A DNA stretch of 10,537 nucleotides. Source: Hirudo medicinalis (Eukaryota; Annelida; Clitellata; Hirudinida; Hirudinidae). Positions 1 through 6,540 of the stretch are shown one piece after another (the stretch's first letter is position 1; the number at the start of each line of letters is the position of its first letter). Location: contig MPNW01001144.1 in assembly GCA_011800805.1 (NCBI GenBank), forward strand, positions 34,728-45,264, given 5' to 3'. Under the pieces are notes generated by a model. The model was not told where the DNA came from, searched no databases, and worked only from the letters and a program-made list of their open reading frames with translations. The position numbers and the translations under genes were made by a program.

Positions 1-40
1 ATAATAATAATAATTTGCTTAATGGTAACAAGTGGAATTG

Positions 41-47
41 TAATAAC

Positions 48-91
<44 letters not shown>

Positions 92-128
92 TAACAACAA
101 TAACAACAACAACAACAATAATAATAAC
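41..128. repeat. AAT/AAC triplet microsatellite in MCCC1 intron
   Basis: Near-pure AAT passes into AAC and back. It lies in the intron that follows the 284-405 exon. Long frames translated from it are poly-Asn or poly-Ile and not genes. Confidence 0.95.
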
Positions 129-212
129 CTTCAAGTTAACAATCCGTACAATTATTGTGACAGACATCCCCAGTATCATCATAAATTATTCAAATATGCC
201 CCTGTCCTCATA

Positions 213-282
213 GTCACCACCATCATCACCACCATCGTCACCACCACCATCACCATCATCGTCCTCATCATCATCAACAGCA
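213..282. repeat. CAT/CAC microsatellite touching an MCCC1 splice donor
   Basis: Triplets CAC, CAT and CGT on the plus strand (GAT/GGT in transcript orientation) extend to within about five bases of the donor of the 284-405 exon. If the intron were retained, the frame following the exon frame reads through Asp/Gly-rich sequence. Confidence 0.93.
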
Positions 283-283
283 C

Positions 284-405
284 CTCTTGATCCCCATGTC
301 CCTGATGGCAGTTGACGGGGGCCCGATGAAAATGAGTCCCTCTCGGGGACACAGCTCGGCAAACTCCATGTTTTCAGACAGAAATCCATATCCGGGATGG
401 ATGGC
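284..405 (-). CDS. MCCC1: MCCC1 exon: [12 protein letters not shown] biotin carboxylase signature
   Basis: This 122-bp exon encodes 40 residues plus two bases (AG) of a split serine codon. It contains [19 protein letters not shown], the classical biotin carboxylase signature, then GLIFIGPP and IRDMGIK. IRDMGIKS is the form seen in methylcrotonoyl-CoA carboxylase alpha; propionyl-CoA and pyruvate carboxylases have MGDK at this point, so the exon decides the family. The acceptor is attgccag|GCCATC. The donor is AAGAG|GTGCTG, a GT donor with a poor extended consensus, and the next intron turns into a GAT/GGT microsatellite within a few bases. The next exon would be expected to start by completing Ser and reading TSK; it lies beyond the left edge. 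The gene is therefore cut by the window, not visibly broken. Confidence 0.93.
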
Positions 406-420
406 CTGGCAATTATAAAT

Positions 421-522
421 TATTAATATAATTATTGTTATTATTATTATTTATATAATTATTGTTATTAATAATATTATTATTAATATAATTATTGTTA
501 TTATTATTATTATTATTATTAA
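421..522. repeat. ATT array with 30-bp higher-order period in MCCC1 intron
   Basis: A 30-bp unit starting tattaatataattattgtta is identical at 421-450 and 481-510, with a diverged copy between (451-480), followed by pure ATT to about 522. It lies in the 318-bp intron between the 724-819 and 284-405 exons. Confidence 0.93.
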
Positions 523-723
523 TGAAATCTTATCATCATATCTAATTATAAGTAATAAATATGAGCCAATCTCAGCCAATCTTCTCAATACCAATATGTC
601 AAAAATATTTTATGCGGAATTTAATTGTAAATTCAATATCAATATCAATATTAATAGTGATGTATGACAATTTATTTCTGTAGAATTTTGAATTATGCCT
701 GCATAAATTATGCTAATCAATAC

Positions 724-819
724 CTGGGCTCCTGATTTCTTGGCCGCTTCGATTACTTTGTCCTTCCTCAGATAACTTTCGAGGGAAGCTGCCGGGCCGA
801 TGTTGTAAGCCTCGTCTGC
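724..819 (-). CDS. MCCC1: MCCC1 exon: biotin carboxylase N-terminal domain, middle
   Basis: This 96-bp exon is phase 0 at both ends and encodes 32 residues. It begins [17 protein letters not shown] and ends with [11 protein letters not shown]. This is the conserved biotin carboxylase stretch in which ADEA..IG.....SYL follows the VQM end of the previous exon. The acceptor is gtcag|GCAGAC and the donor CAG|GTATTG. The upstream intron (820-1061) is 242 bp and less AT-rich than its surroundings; the downstream intron (406-723) is 318 bp and filled with ATT repeats. Reading continues without a gap into AIHPGYG of the following exon, so no exon seems to be missing between them. Confidence 0.94.
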
Positions 820-1061
820 CTGACGAATCGGGCATCATGAATATTAACGAGACTCGATGTTAATGAGAATGTCGGCAACGTGTCGAAAGCGACAAAGGAA
901 ATACGTTTTGACCGTAAATTGCTTCTTTTCGAAATGTACGACGACGACATCGATGTTGTCGTAATAAGTCCCTTTGCCCCAACCCCCCATAAAACAACCC
1001 CGAACGACAATGGCTCGGCAGCAATATCTCCTGCCGGATCCCGAAACGATCGTCTGCTCAC

Positions 1062-1201
1062 CATTTGAACGAACAGCGAGTCTCGATCCGCATCGCTGTA
1101 CACGGCCACGGTCTGAATCCCCATCTTCTTGGCTGTTTTCATGACCCTCACTGCAATTTCACCTCTGTTTGCAACGAGGATCTTGTTGATTCGATTTATT
1201 T
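1062..1201 (-). CDS. MCCC1: MCCC1 exon: start of biotin carboxylase domain
   Basis: Methylcrotonoyl-CoA carboxylase subunit alpha carries the biotin carboxylase that loads CO2 from bicarbonate onto biotin using ATP, in the leucine catabolic pathway of the mitochondrial matrix. This 140-bp exon encodes 46 residues plus two bases at its start. It contains [18 protein letters not shown] and then [19 protein letters not shown], the first Rossmann-like strand-helix-strand unit of every biotin carboxylase. The acceptor is attgcag at 1202-1208 and the donor is ATG|GTGAGC at 1061-1056. It ends in phase 0, after VQM, exactly where the family continues with ADEAY, which opens the next exon. The family also includes propionyl-CoA and pyruvate carboxylases; the MCC assignment comes from the 284-405 exon. 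Confidence 0.93.
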
Positions 1202-1472
1202 CTGCAATGTTAAATACTTCTGATATATTTTTTCAGAATTAACTTATAATTTAAAAAAATTTATTATCATTCTTATGAAACAAATATTTTGCCTCTGAAA
1301 TTCTGAACCATGTCCTTGTAATGAGGAATTTATCGATAACTTTGGAACGAATAATTTGCAACTGAATGCCACATGTGTTCTAAGTCATCAATGAGGCCAT
1401 AATGACACTAAAAGCTACTTCAAAGCCAAGCATGTTCCTAAATTAAAATCATCAATCTGTTCTGCAACTCAC

Positions 1473-1516
1473 CTGTGCTGCCATGACTTGCCCTGCACAA
1501 TTCTTGTACTGGTTTT
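1473..1516 (-). CDS. MCCC1: MCCC1 early internal exon (44 bp), end of transit-peptide region
   Basis: A short minus-strand exon lies between a pyrimidine-rich acceptor (ttatattctcag) and a perfect donor (CAG|GTGAGT). It starts with the last base of a split codon, then reads KPVQELCRASHGST and leaves one base (G), which joins AA of the next exon to make Glu. Joined to the next exon it gives CRASHGSTE followed by [14 protein letters not shown], without a stop. In MCCC1 the segment just before the KILIANRGE motif is a poorly conserved mitochondrial presequence, so the position fits but similarity cannot prove it. The other frame with an ATG (M-A-A-Q) meets TAA at once after splicing and is excluded. 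The upstream exon must end with two bases of a codon. The call rests on splice signals and phase. Confidence 0.62.
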
Positions 1517-2040
1517 CTGAGAATATAAAAATTAATTTAAATAAAAAAAAATCAATTCAAATTTATAAAATTCAAAAAATTCGATTACTACCAACAGAAC
1601 ATTATTCGTATAACGTACAAAAGCAAAATGAAAAATAAACAAAAACTTCAAAATACAGTCACGTTTAGTAGAAAGTCATATTTTTTATGTTTCAAAATTT
1701 ATAAGGTCGAAAGCGGTTTCGAATTCGTGACAAGAATTGTTGGTGGCAAAGCCGCTTGACACTCTCAAACATGCGTCAAAACTTACTTAACAGTTAAGCA
1801 TAAGTTACTAATTCTCTGCAAAAGTGCCATATTAAAGCCGAAATTTACAAATTTTAATGACAAGCTCATGCACTCGGCACCAGAACAGTCAACACGAATC
1901 ACGCAGCAGATTAAAAGTGAAAGCGCTTAAAACCAAAAGAATGAAATCATTTTCAAAGAATCATTCATCGACTTAAAACAAATCGAACGTTTTCTTGTAA
2001 TACATTGTTAAATTTTGACGCGGTCATGGACCGCCATTTT
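1517..2040. other. AT-rich stretch, presumed MCCC1 intron or 5' flank
   Basis: No supported coding frame on either strand. The minus-strand acceptor at 1517-1530 requires an upstream exon, so this stretch is intron if either first-exon candidate (2043-2053 or 2302-2411) is right. No repeats of note. Confidence 0.5.
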
Positions 2041-2042
2041 AC

Positions 2043-2053
2043 CTCGGTGACAT
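2043..2053 (-). CDS. Candidate first coding exon of MCCC1 (alternative A)
   Basis: A minus-strand ATG is followed by TCA CCG AG and a good donor (GAG|GTAAAA). It leaves two bases, the phase the 1473-1516 exon needs, and would give MSPR joined to KPVQELC. The frame is open upstream without another ATG back to a TGA about 100 bp away, so the rest would be 5' UTR. The resulting presequence before KILVANRGE is only about 22 residues, short for a matrix enzyme. Splice signals and phase are the only support; the candidate at 2302-2411 is a rival. Confidence 0.25.
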
Positions 2054-2301
2054 TATAAATTTTTGGCTGCTGCAGCTTGTCTGTGCGATCAAGCTACGGA
2101 CATCTGCAACTTGATATTCAGAGGAACATTCACCGGACCTCGAATGACTGGTTTGTCATCAACCATCCATTCAATTGTTCCATTCAATTCTTCTTTTGAA
2201 TCAGTCACGAACGTACCACAATTAAAAGACAAATGGTTTACCCAAAGGATTAGCATGTCGTCACAGTCAATACAGTCATTAGTCACTCCACACGAAAATA
2301 C

Positions 2302-2411
2302 TGGATGAACTTTCGATGCAAAAATCTTCTGCTTTGTTCTTTTGATGTTTTTTTCGATGGATTGAAAGGAAGCGTGACCTTCTCCATTTCATTTAACGGC
2401 GAAAATGACAT
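2302..2411 (-). CDS. Candidate first coding exon of MCCC1 (alternative B)
   Basis: A minus-strand ATG opens a 36-codon frame beginning MSFSPLNEMEK and ending SRRFLHRKFI, followed by two bases (CA) and a GTATTT donor. Phase matches the 1473-1516 exon, giving RRFLHRKFIQ joined to KPVQELC. The basic, amphipathic-looking RRFLHRKF segment fits a mitochondrial targeting peptide, but acidic residues near the start do not. The donor is weaker than that of alternative A. A strong T-rich acceptor-like tract ending in tatag lies at about 2430-2455 on this strand, so the piece could instead be an internal exon. The frame otherwise ends at a TGA soon after the proposed donor. Confidence 0.2.
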
Positions 2412-2544
2412 TGAAAAGATTGAATTTTCTATAAAAACAAAAAAAAATAAGCTGATCGTATCGATCGCATTGGCAATTTCCTTTGCTGTTCTTGTAGTCC
2501 AAGGATTTGTGTTTTATGGAGCGAACGAAACAAGCGTAATGTAA
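2305..2544 (+). CDS. Small ORF with one predicted membrane segment, uncertain
   Basis: This 79-codon plus-strand ORF starts at ATG; the same frame is open upstream to a TAG at 2251. It encodes a hydrophilic first half (VTFSISFNGENDIEKIEF) and then a lysine-rich stretch followed by a hydrophobic run, LIVSIALAISFAVLVVQGF, long enough to span a membrane, and a short tail. There is no clear Kozak context, splice acceptor or poly(A) signal close by. It lies directly opposite the minus-strand frames described for this block, and the two cannot both be strongly coding. I do not recognise the product; it may be chance. Confidence 0.14.
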   Translation: MNFRCKNLLLCSFDVFFDGLKGSVTFSISFNGENDIEKIEFSIKTKKNKLIVSIALAISFAVLVVQGFVFYGANETSVM

Positions 2545-2809
2545 TCCCGAGCTAAGGAGCGGTTATAAATCGTCATTATAATCGCAATCATTTCCCCAAT
2601 ATCCTTGCCCAGTCAGCTGTGAAAAGTTATTTTCCATTTTTAATTCATTAAAAACGTTTATTCCGTCTGTTGGCCACAGATAAGCGGTGACAGAGTGACA
2701 TCCATTTGTAGCTAATATTTTGATGCGAGGAATGTTTTTTACCTTCAAATTATAAATTGGTGTTCAGGCTTTGAGGGTTTGATGTGTTTTTTCCAGAGGG
2801 ATGCACGTT

Positions 2810-2837
2810 TACCAGACATTCATTACCAGACATTTTA
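2810..2837. repeat. 14-bp tandem duplication
   Basis: The unit taccagacattcat is present twice in direct succession; the second copy differs at its last bases (taccagacatttta). It sits in AT-rich DNA between the 2089-2763 block and the small ORF at 2986, and looks like a simple slippage duplication. The rest of 2765-2985 shows no gene. Confidence 0.85.
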
Positions 2838-2985
2838 GTGCGATTCAATCTTGTAATAAAAAATATAAAAAAAAATGGCCACATAAACATTCACAAGTGC
2901 TGAAGTAGTTTTAAATGATTCCGTTATTTGGAGCACGAAATTTCTTGGCTTATGACTTTTAATATCGGACTTTTATCGAGAAATT

Positions 2986-3135
2986 ATGGAGAAATTCAGA
3001 GATCGATCTGGAAAGTTACGAAATAGGTTGCGATTAAAAGCGTTGGAAGCGAAGCAGAAGCAGTTCAACCTCCGACACTCGTGTATTCAAAATAATTTCC
3101 CCCCAAAAATTAATTCAGCATCTCAGAAACAATGA
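2986..3135 (+). CDS. Small basic ORF, hypothetical (49 aa)
   Basis: An ATG at 2986 opens a 49-codon frame starting MEKFRDRSGKLRNRLRLKAL and continuing EAKQKQFNLRHSC, ending with SASQKQ. It is rich in Arg, Lys and Gln and low in the Ile/Phe/Asn expected of random AT-rich DNA; the first 30 residues would form a basic amphipathic helix. Local GC is higher than in the flanks. The stop TGA overlaps the ATG of the next small frame (ATGA). No splice sites or family could be assigned. It may be a remnant exon of an unknown gene, or chance. Confidence 0.2.
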   Translation: MEKFRDRSGKLRNRLRLKALEAKQKQFNLRHSCIQNNFPPKINSASQKQ

Positions 3136-3206
3136 AGGAACTAACAAACAGTTTGAAGGGATATCGTGCACTGATAACCTCACACGAAGCTAACAAAATC
3201 ATTTAA
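3132..3206 (+). CDS. Small ORF overlapping the previous one (24 aa), hypothetical
   Basis: This frame begins with the ATG of the ATGA overlap at the end of the preceding ORF and reads MKELTNSLKGY, then RALITSHEANKII, before TAA. One base lost or gained near 3132 would join the two frames into a single polypeptide of about 73 residues, so the pair may be one decayed exon. The unit is too short to assign and has weak support on its own. Confidence 0.12.
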   Translation: MKELTNSLKGYRALITSHEANKII

Positions 3207-3432
3207 ACACGAATGAAAAGCATTTGTCAAATGGAGCATGAGGAAATTCCTAAAAATGAGGAAAAACAACCCATTTCAATACAACTCTGGTAATGATTCA
3301 GTCCGGATCGGCAGACAAGTGAGCATAATGAGGGCTACTGAGTCTGCAAAGAGCAGGCCAAGTTTATTGATTTTTCCAGCCTGGTGCTGATGGGCAGACT
3401 TGTGCTCGTTTGGGCGTTTTTGGGATGTGTTT

Positions 3433-3469
3433 GGGGTATTTTTGGGGTGTTTTTAGGGGAGGACAGGGG
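3433..3469 (+). other. Potential G-quadruplex tract
   Basis: Four runs of four G lie at 3433-3436, 3444-3447, 3456-3459 and 3466-3469, separated by 7, 8 and 6 bases, and preceded by further GGG runs at 3411-3424. This fits a four-layer G-quadruplex except that one loop is a base longer than the usual limit of seven. Such a G-rich strand is exceptional in this AT-rich window. The surrounding 3207-3660 shows no gene. Confidence 0.5.
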
Positions 3470-3600
3470 AGAAGAGAGACCAAGGAAGAACTTGGATATC
3501 GAATCAATTGGCTTTCACTGTGACTTGTTTCACTGATAACGTTTTAATGGACTTTAAAACTCAGAGCGGATTTTAATAAATATGGTTTTTAACTATTTTT

Positions 3601-4185
3601 TAACTATTGCATAATAATACTAATACTACTACTAATATTAATAATACCAATACTACTGCTAATATTAATATTATTATTTTTTAAATTGATGTTAGCTAAT
3701 ATTACATCGAACCATTAAACTGTAGGTTTTCAATTTCATTAGGGCTTATGTTATATTTCTACGTCGTGCACTTTGTTTTAGATTAGAATGTTGTTTTCAC
3801 CTTTTTATGTTTTGTTTTTTAAATACACAATTGTAGAAATGTGCGATCACATAAGTACAATAAATTCGTATTTCTCTGGAATAACAGTTTTAAGTGCTCA
3901 AACGGTGTTTTTTGTAACTCCGGTGCAATTGTTTGGGAATGAAATTTTTTGAATTCCAAGATGAAAATCACAAAAAAAGTTAATATTTGTAACCGACTGA
4001 ATTAATTACCAAATTCACGAACGAAATCTCCAAAATAAAATCATTTGTTCCATTCCGAACCAGGCGACGATATTCTGCTATTTAGAGTGGAAATTCAGAT
4101 TTGATCGAGCAAGTAAATGTGAGCATCGCTATTCTAAAAAAACAAAAAAACTGCTCCAATGAAGTTCTAATTTCGGAAGATAAAT
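3601..4185. other. AT-rich stretch without a supported gene
   Basis: This part starts with degenerate ATA/CTA triplets (about 3612-3680) and continues as AT-rich DNA with short open frames only. There is an AATAAA at 3859-3864 on the plus strand, but no convincing upstream coding frame to go with it. I see no RNA gene or mobile element. Confidence 0.6.
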
Positions 4186-4435
4186 TTAAATGAAATTTAC
4201 AAACAAAAAAAAATAAATTCTTTCCTCCTCGTTGTGCTTCTTCACCTCTCCATCCTTCGTTTCCAAAGAAAACAAAATGAGCGAACAACATTCAAAATTG
4301 TTATTTACATTCAGTTTGCACTGGAGTGCATCATCATCATCATCATCAGCATCAGGAGGAGGAATCACAGAACACCTGAATTTAAGGAATGTTCGTTCGC
4401 CAAACAAAAGACAAAAAAACATGTTGAACTCTTGA

Positions 4436-4510
4436 AACAATACTAATGTCAACAATACTAATGTCAACAATACTAATGTCAACAATACCAATGTCAACAA
4501 TACTAATGTC
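4436..4510. repeat. 15-bp tandem repeat, five copies
   Basis: The unit tactaatgtcaacaa is repeated with a single substitution (taccaatgtc) in the fourth copy; the fifth is partial. As 15 is a multiple of three, the frame stays open, and the minus strand would read repeated TLVLL within a 113-codon ORF (4186-4527). That ORF otherwise spans Asp runs and AT-rich DNA and is not a credible gene. Confidence 0.95.
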
Positions 4511-4756
4511 TTAGTATCAACAGACAACCTGGCTGATCTTTTAAAGAATCCCTTTTTAAATTAAACTGTTAATTATTAGGCTGTGGCAAAATGCAAAGGT
4601 TAAAGATCAGAGGTTTGACCCTCTGGGGGGGCTCCAACATGGCCCAAGACTCCCGCCTCTCACGATGGCAGTACAGATTCAACCAGGTCGAGGCACCACC
4701 GGTCCTAATCATCTAGTTATATAATGGACGTTAATCTATAAATATCTTTGTGATCC

Positions 4757-4788
4757 TGTGTGTGTGTGTGTGTGCGTGTGTGTGTGTT
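4757..4788. repeat. (TG)n microsatellite
   Basis: About 16 TG units with one internal cgtg interruption, followed by a looser tail (tttgtatgtgtgc). This is the only dinucleotide array of this type in the window. The flanking sequence from 4515 to 5050 contains no supported gene; 4600-4710 is a less AT-rich islet with a G7 run. Confidence 0.95.
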
Positions 4789-5223
4789 TGTATGTGTGCA
4801 ATATGTTGTTGAGGTAGGCATTTGCGTGCTCGCATAAAAAACAGGGGACTACCAACAACGAAGCAAACAGGTGTCGTCTTTCCTCTTTGAAATGTCTTCG
4901 CAATTTCTGTTTGATTCACGAAATTGTGCATCGTCAAATGCATTGCGACCATTCACGAATGAATTGATGAATGGAAGAATGAATTGGCACGACAAATTGA
5001 CAAAGAGTGAAATATAGATAGACAAGCAGAATCATCAAAAGATGAAGAAGATTTTTGAATCTTCTTCAGCCAGAGTTTGAAAAACCAAACCCTCGAAAGG
5101 TACAGAGAAAGCACCGAGCGGACGTACGAGTTTCATCACTTCATCGTTCGGCTCTTGCCTTCTTTCGCGACAGAAGCTGCAATCTGTGGACTCAAAAAAC
5201 ACACGTCTTTGTAGTAAAAAAAA

Positions 5224-5325
5224 ACGACGACGATGACGATGATGATGATTTTGGTGATGATGGTGGTGGTGATGATGGTGGTGGTGGTGATGGTGGTGAT
5301 GATGATGGTGGTGGTGATGATGACA
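5224..5325. repeat. GAT/GGT/GAC triplet microsatellite
   Basis: Imperfect triplets run from a GAC/GAT start into alternating GAT and GGT. The frames crossing it encode poly-Asp/Gly, poly-Met/Val or, on the other strand, Ser/Pro-rich and Ile/Thr-rich runs; none is supported as a protein. Confidence 0.95.
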
Positions 5326-5428
5326 TATCGATTGTTGAAAGAAGTGCGACCTCTCTTCGGCTCAGGAAACTCAGGTGTGACGAAGACGAAGAAGACTGCA
5401 AAAAACACGACTGCCCCAACACACCATA

Positions 5429-5494
5429 CCCCCCCCCCATACCTCAAAAAAAAATAAAAAATAAAAATAAAAAAAATAAATAAAAATAAAAAAA
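5429..5494. repeat. C10 run followed by an A-rich (TAAA)-like tail
   Basis: Ten cytosines (5429-5438) are followed within a few bases by about 50 bases made almost only of A with single T. An A-rich, TAAA-like tract can mark the 3' end of a retroposed element on the plus strand, but no SINE or LINE body could be recognised before it and no target-site duplication was found. Confidence 0.8.
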
Positions 5495-5644
5495 CAACCA
5501 CAAACCGGCATCTAGTACTCTCGCCTGGCTGTTAGAATAATCATATGGATTTCGAACTATCTCTAATTCATCTTTAATCTCCTGCCGCCATCGTAAGGCC
5601 GCGCGCGCACACAGACACGCGGATAGAGTCGTTCTGGTGGTGAG

Positions 5645-5652
5645 TATAAATA
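5645..5652 (+). promoter_or_regulatory. TATA-box-like motif
   Basis: TATAAATA matches the TATA-box consensus and lies at the left side of the most GC-rich island of the window (about 5580-5950). A start site would be expected near 5675, before the ATG at 5769. AT-rich genomes contain such motifs often by chance, so the context is the main support. Confidence 0.3.
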
Positions 5653-5768
5653 GTAAATTATGCACGCTCGGCGGGCAGAAAGCAAGCGTCTGCTGTCTAG
5701 GTCTCTGCGCCACTGTAGTTGCTGTCGCAGCCCGCATAATCGCTTCCACTTATCAGGGACAAACTCGG

Positions 5769-5879
5769 ATGCTAAAAGGCCGAAATCAGAGCCGTTCGAC
5801 TGAATTCTGTGGACTCGGTTCGAGGCTTCTGGACGATTCTTTGGAGATATTTGGAGCCACCTCCTCGCAGATGATGAAG
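5769..5879 (+). CDS. Hypothetical gene, putative exon 1
   Basis: An ATG at 5769 opens a frame reading MLKGRNQSRSTEFCGLG and then SRLLDDSLEIFGATSSQMMK. It remains open to a TGA at 5907-5909. If AAG|GTCTCA at 5880 serves as a donor, it joins in phase 0 to an acceptor with a good pyrimidine tract (gttcttcctctcag) at 6024, giving a product of about 99 residues. Composition (Ser, Arg, Leu, Glu) is unlike the low-complexity frames elsewhere, and the TATA-like motif is about 120 bp upstream. The donor is weak, and an antisense frame is also open for 114 codons (5563-5907). No family recognised. Confidence 0.22.
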
Positions 5880-6024
5880 GTCTCATCTGAGGATCGTTTT
5901 CTCGCATGAGCGCCTGCAGGCTCCGTCACAGCGCGGCGCTAAGCGAAGCAGCAGAATTGCAGAAAGGCCCTCTTTTCCATTCCTGGTGAAGACCAGTTCC
6001 TCATTCAGGCGTTCTTCCTCTCAG

Positions 6025-6213
6025 AGTTTCCAGTCTCGATTTGAGAGAGTGTTGTTGTCGTCGTCTGAAGAGAATTTGAAGTATAAGTATTCAAACAATA
6101 TTCTGAAATACAGCGAACGAACACCAACGAGTTTTAGACTTGAAGTCTGGGAGAGTGACGAACCGATGACAAAAGAGCCACTGCGTCCCTTGAAGACTCT
6201 CTGTGCTCTCTGA
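6025..6213 (+). CDS. Hypothetical gene, putative terminal exon
   Basis: The frame is open from a TGA at 5875-5877 to the stop at 6211-6213. After the acceptor at 6024 it encodes 62 residues, including SFQSRFERVLLSSSEENLKY, then SNNILKYSERTPTSFRLEVW and ESDEPMTKEP. Charged and serine-rich, with a single tryptophan, it looks like ordinary soluble-protein sequence and is the most protein-like non-MCCC1 frame on the plus strand. The same frame without the intron continues upstream as a Ser/Arg-rich segment (KRSSRIAERP). No close poly(A) signal follows. Function unknown; it may be one exon of a larger gene. Confidence 0.27.
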   Translation, partial: SFQSRFERVLLSSSEENLKYKYSNNILKYSERTPTSFRLEVWESDEPMTKEPLRPLKTLCAL

Positions 6214-6540
6214 AAAGGCCGTAGACATTTTAAAAAAGGTATTTGAAAGCTGCTTTCACAGGTTTTCGATGCGTGTCGGGCGTTTTAGTTTTCAATTTTC
6301 ACGCTTAAAACTTGTTCTAAATTGTTGTTATTAAAAATATTTATGAATTAATTATTGTTAATAATTATATTGTTAGGGATTTCGCATTTTTTGAATCTTT
6401 AAATTTCTGCTTTTAATCATATTTAACCATGAAAATAGAACAATCTAACAGGGATTTCGCAAATTTGCAAAGGAATAACTATGCAACATTTTCTTGAAAA
6501 ATTTCTCATCAAATTGAACCGAAGATGATCATGCATTCAT
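6214..6540. other. AT-rich spacer without a supported gene
   Basis: Short open frames only. The phrase cagggatttcgca occurs at about 6449-6461, and the related tagggatttcgca at about 6375-6387, a dispersed short repeat. No RNA gene or mobile element is recognised. Confidence 0.6.

Larger units (their letters stand above)
2089..2763 (-). pseudogene. Possible decayed protein-coding block, unknown family
   Basis: One minus-strand frame is open for most of 675 bp, with stops only at about 2560-2562 and 2389-2391 and at the end. Its first part (2763-2563) contains IKILATNGCHSVTAYLWPTD and ends YWGNDCDYNDDL. The middle contains SKGNCQCDRYDQL. The last part (from 2388) contains VFSCGVTNDCIDCDDM, then GTIEWMVDDKPVIRGPVN. 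The mixed, cysteine-containing composition with W and G looks more like protein than like random AT-rich DNA, and resembles an extracellular domain. I do not recognise it. The plus strand also has open frames here, one of them with a hydrophobic segment (2305-2544), so strand and coding status are both uncertain. It may be an old gene copy, exons with unseen introns, or chance. Confidence 0.2.

Noticed and set aside
186..389. 67-codon minus-strand ORF with an Asp/Gly-rich end
   Set aside because: It reads the MCCC1 exon in the wrong frame and then the microsatellite; the right frame gives [12 protein letters not shown] and stops being coding at the donor.
880..1068. 62-codon plus-strand ORF
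   Set aside because: Antisense to an MCCC1 intron; no acceptor, donor or family.
768..1151. 127-codon unbroken minus-strand ORF taken as a whole gene
   Set aside because: Only its first 30 residues are MCCC1; after VQM it runs into an intron with a GTGAGC donor, and it later overlaps the next exon out of frame.
4186..4527. 113-codon minus-strand ORF with TLVLL repeats
   Set aside because: It is made of a minisatellite, an Asp run and AT-rich DNA, with no protein-like core.
4600..4710. Possible tRNA-derived SINE (ggtttgaccct resembles a B box)
   Set aside because: The B-box match has an error, the A box does not fit, and there is no tail or target-site duplication. A second copy elsewhere would be needed.
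5055..5483. 142-codon plus-strand ORF with Asp/Gly tract and Lys/Asn tail
   Set aside because: No ATG start; most of it is triplet repeat and A-rich tail.
5563..5907. 114-codon minus-strand ORF in the GC-richer island
   Set aside because: Arg-rich composition typical of an antisense shadow in GC-richer DNA; the plus strand has better start and splice signals. Not fully excluded.
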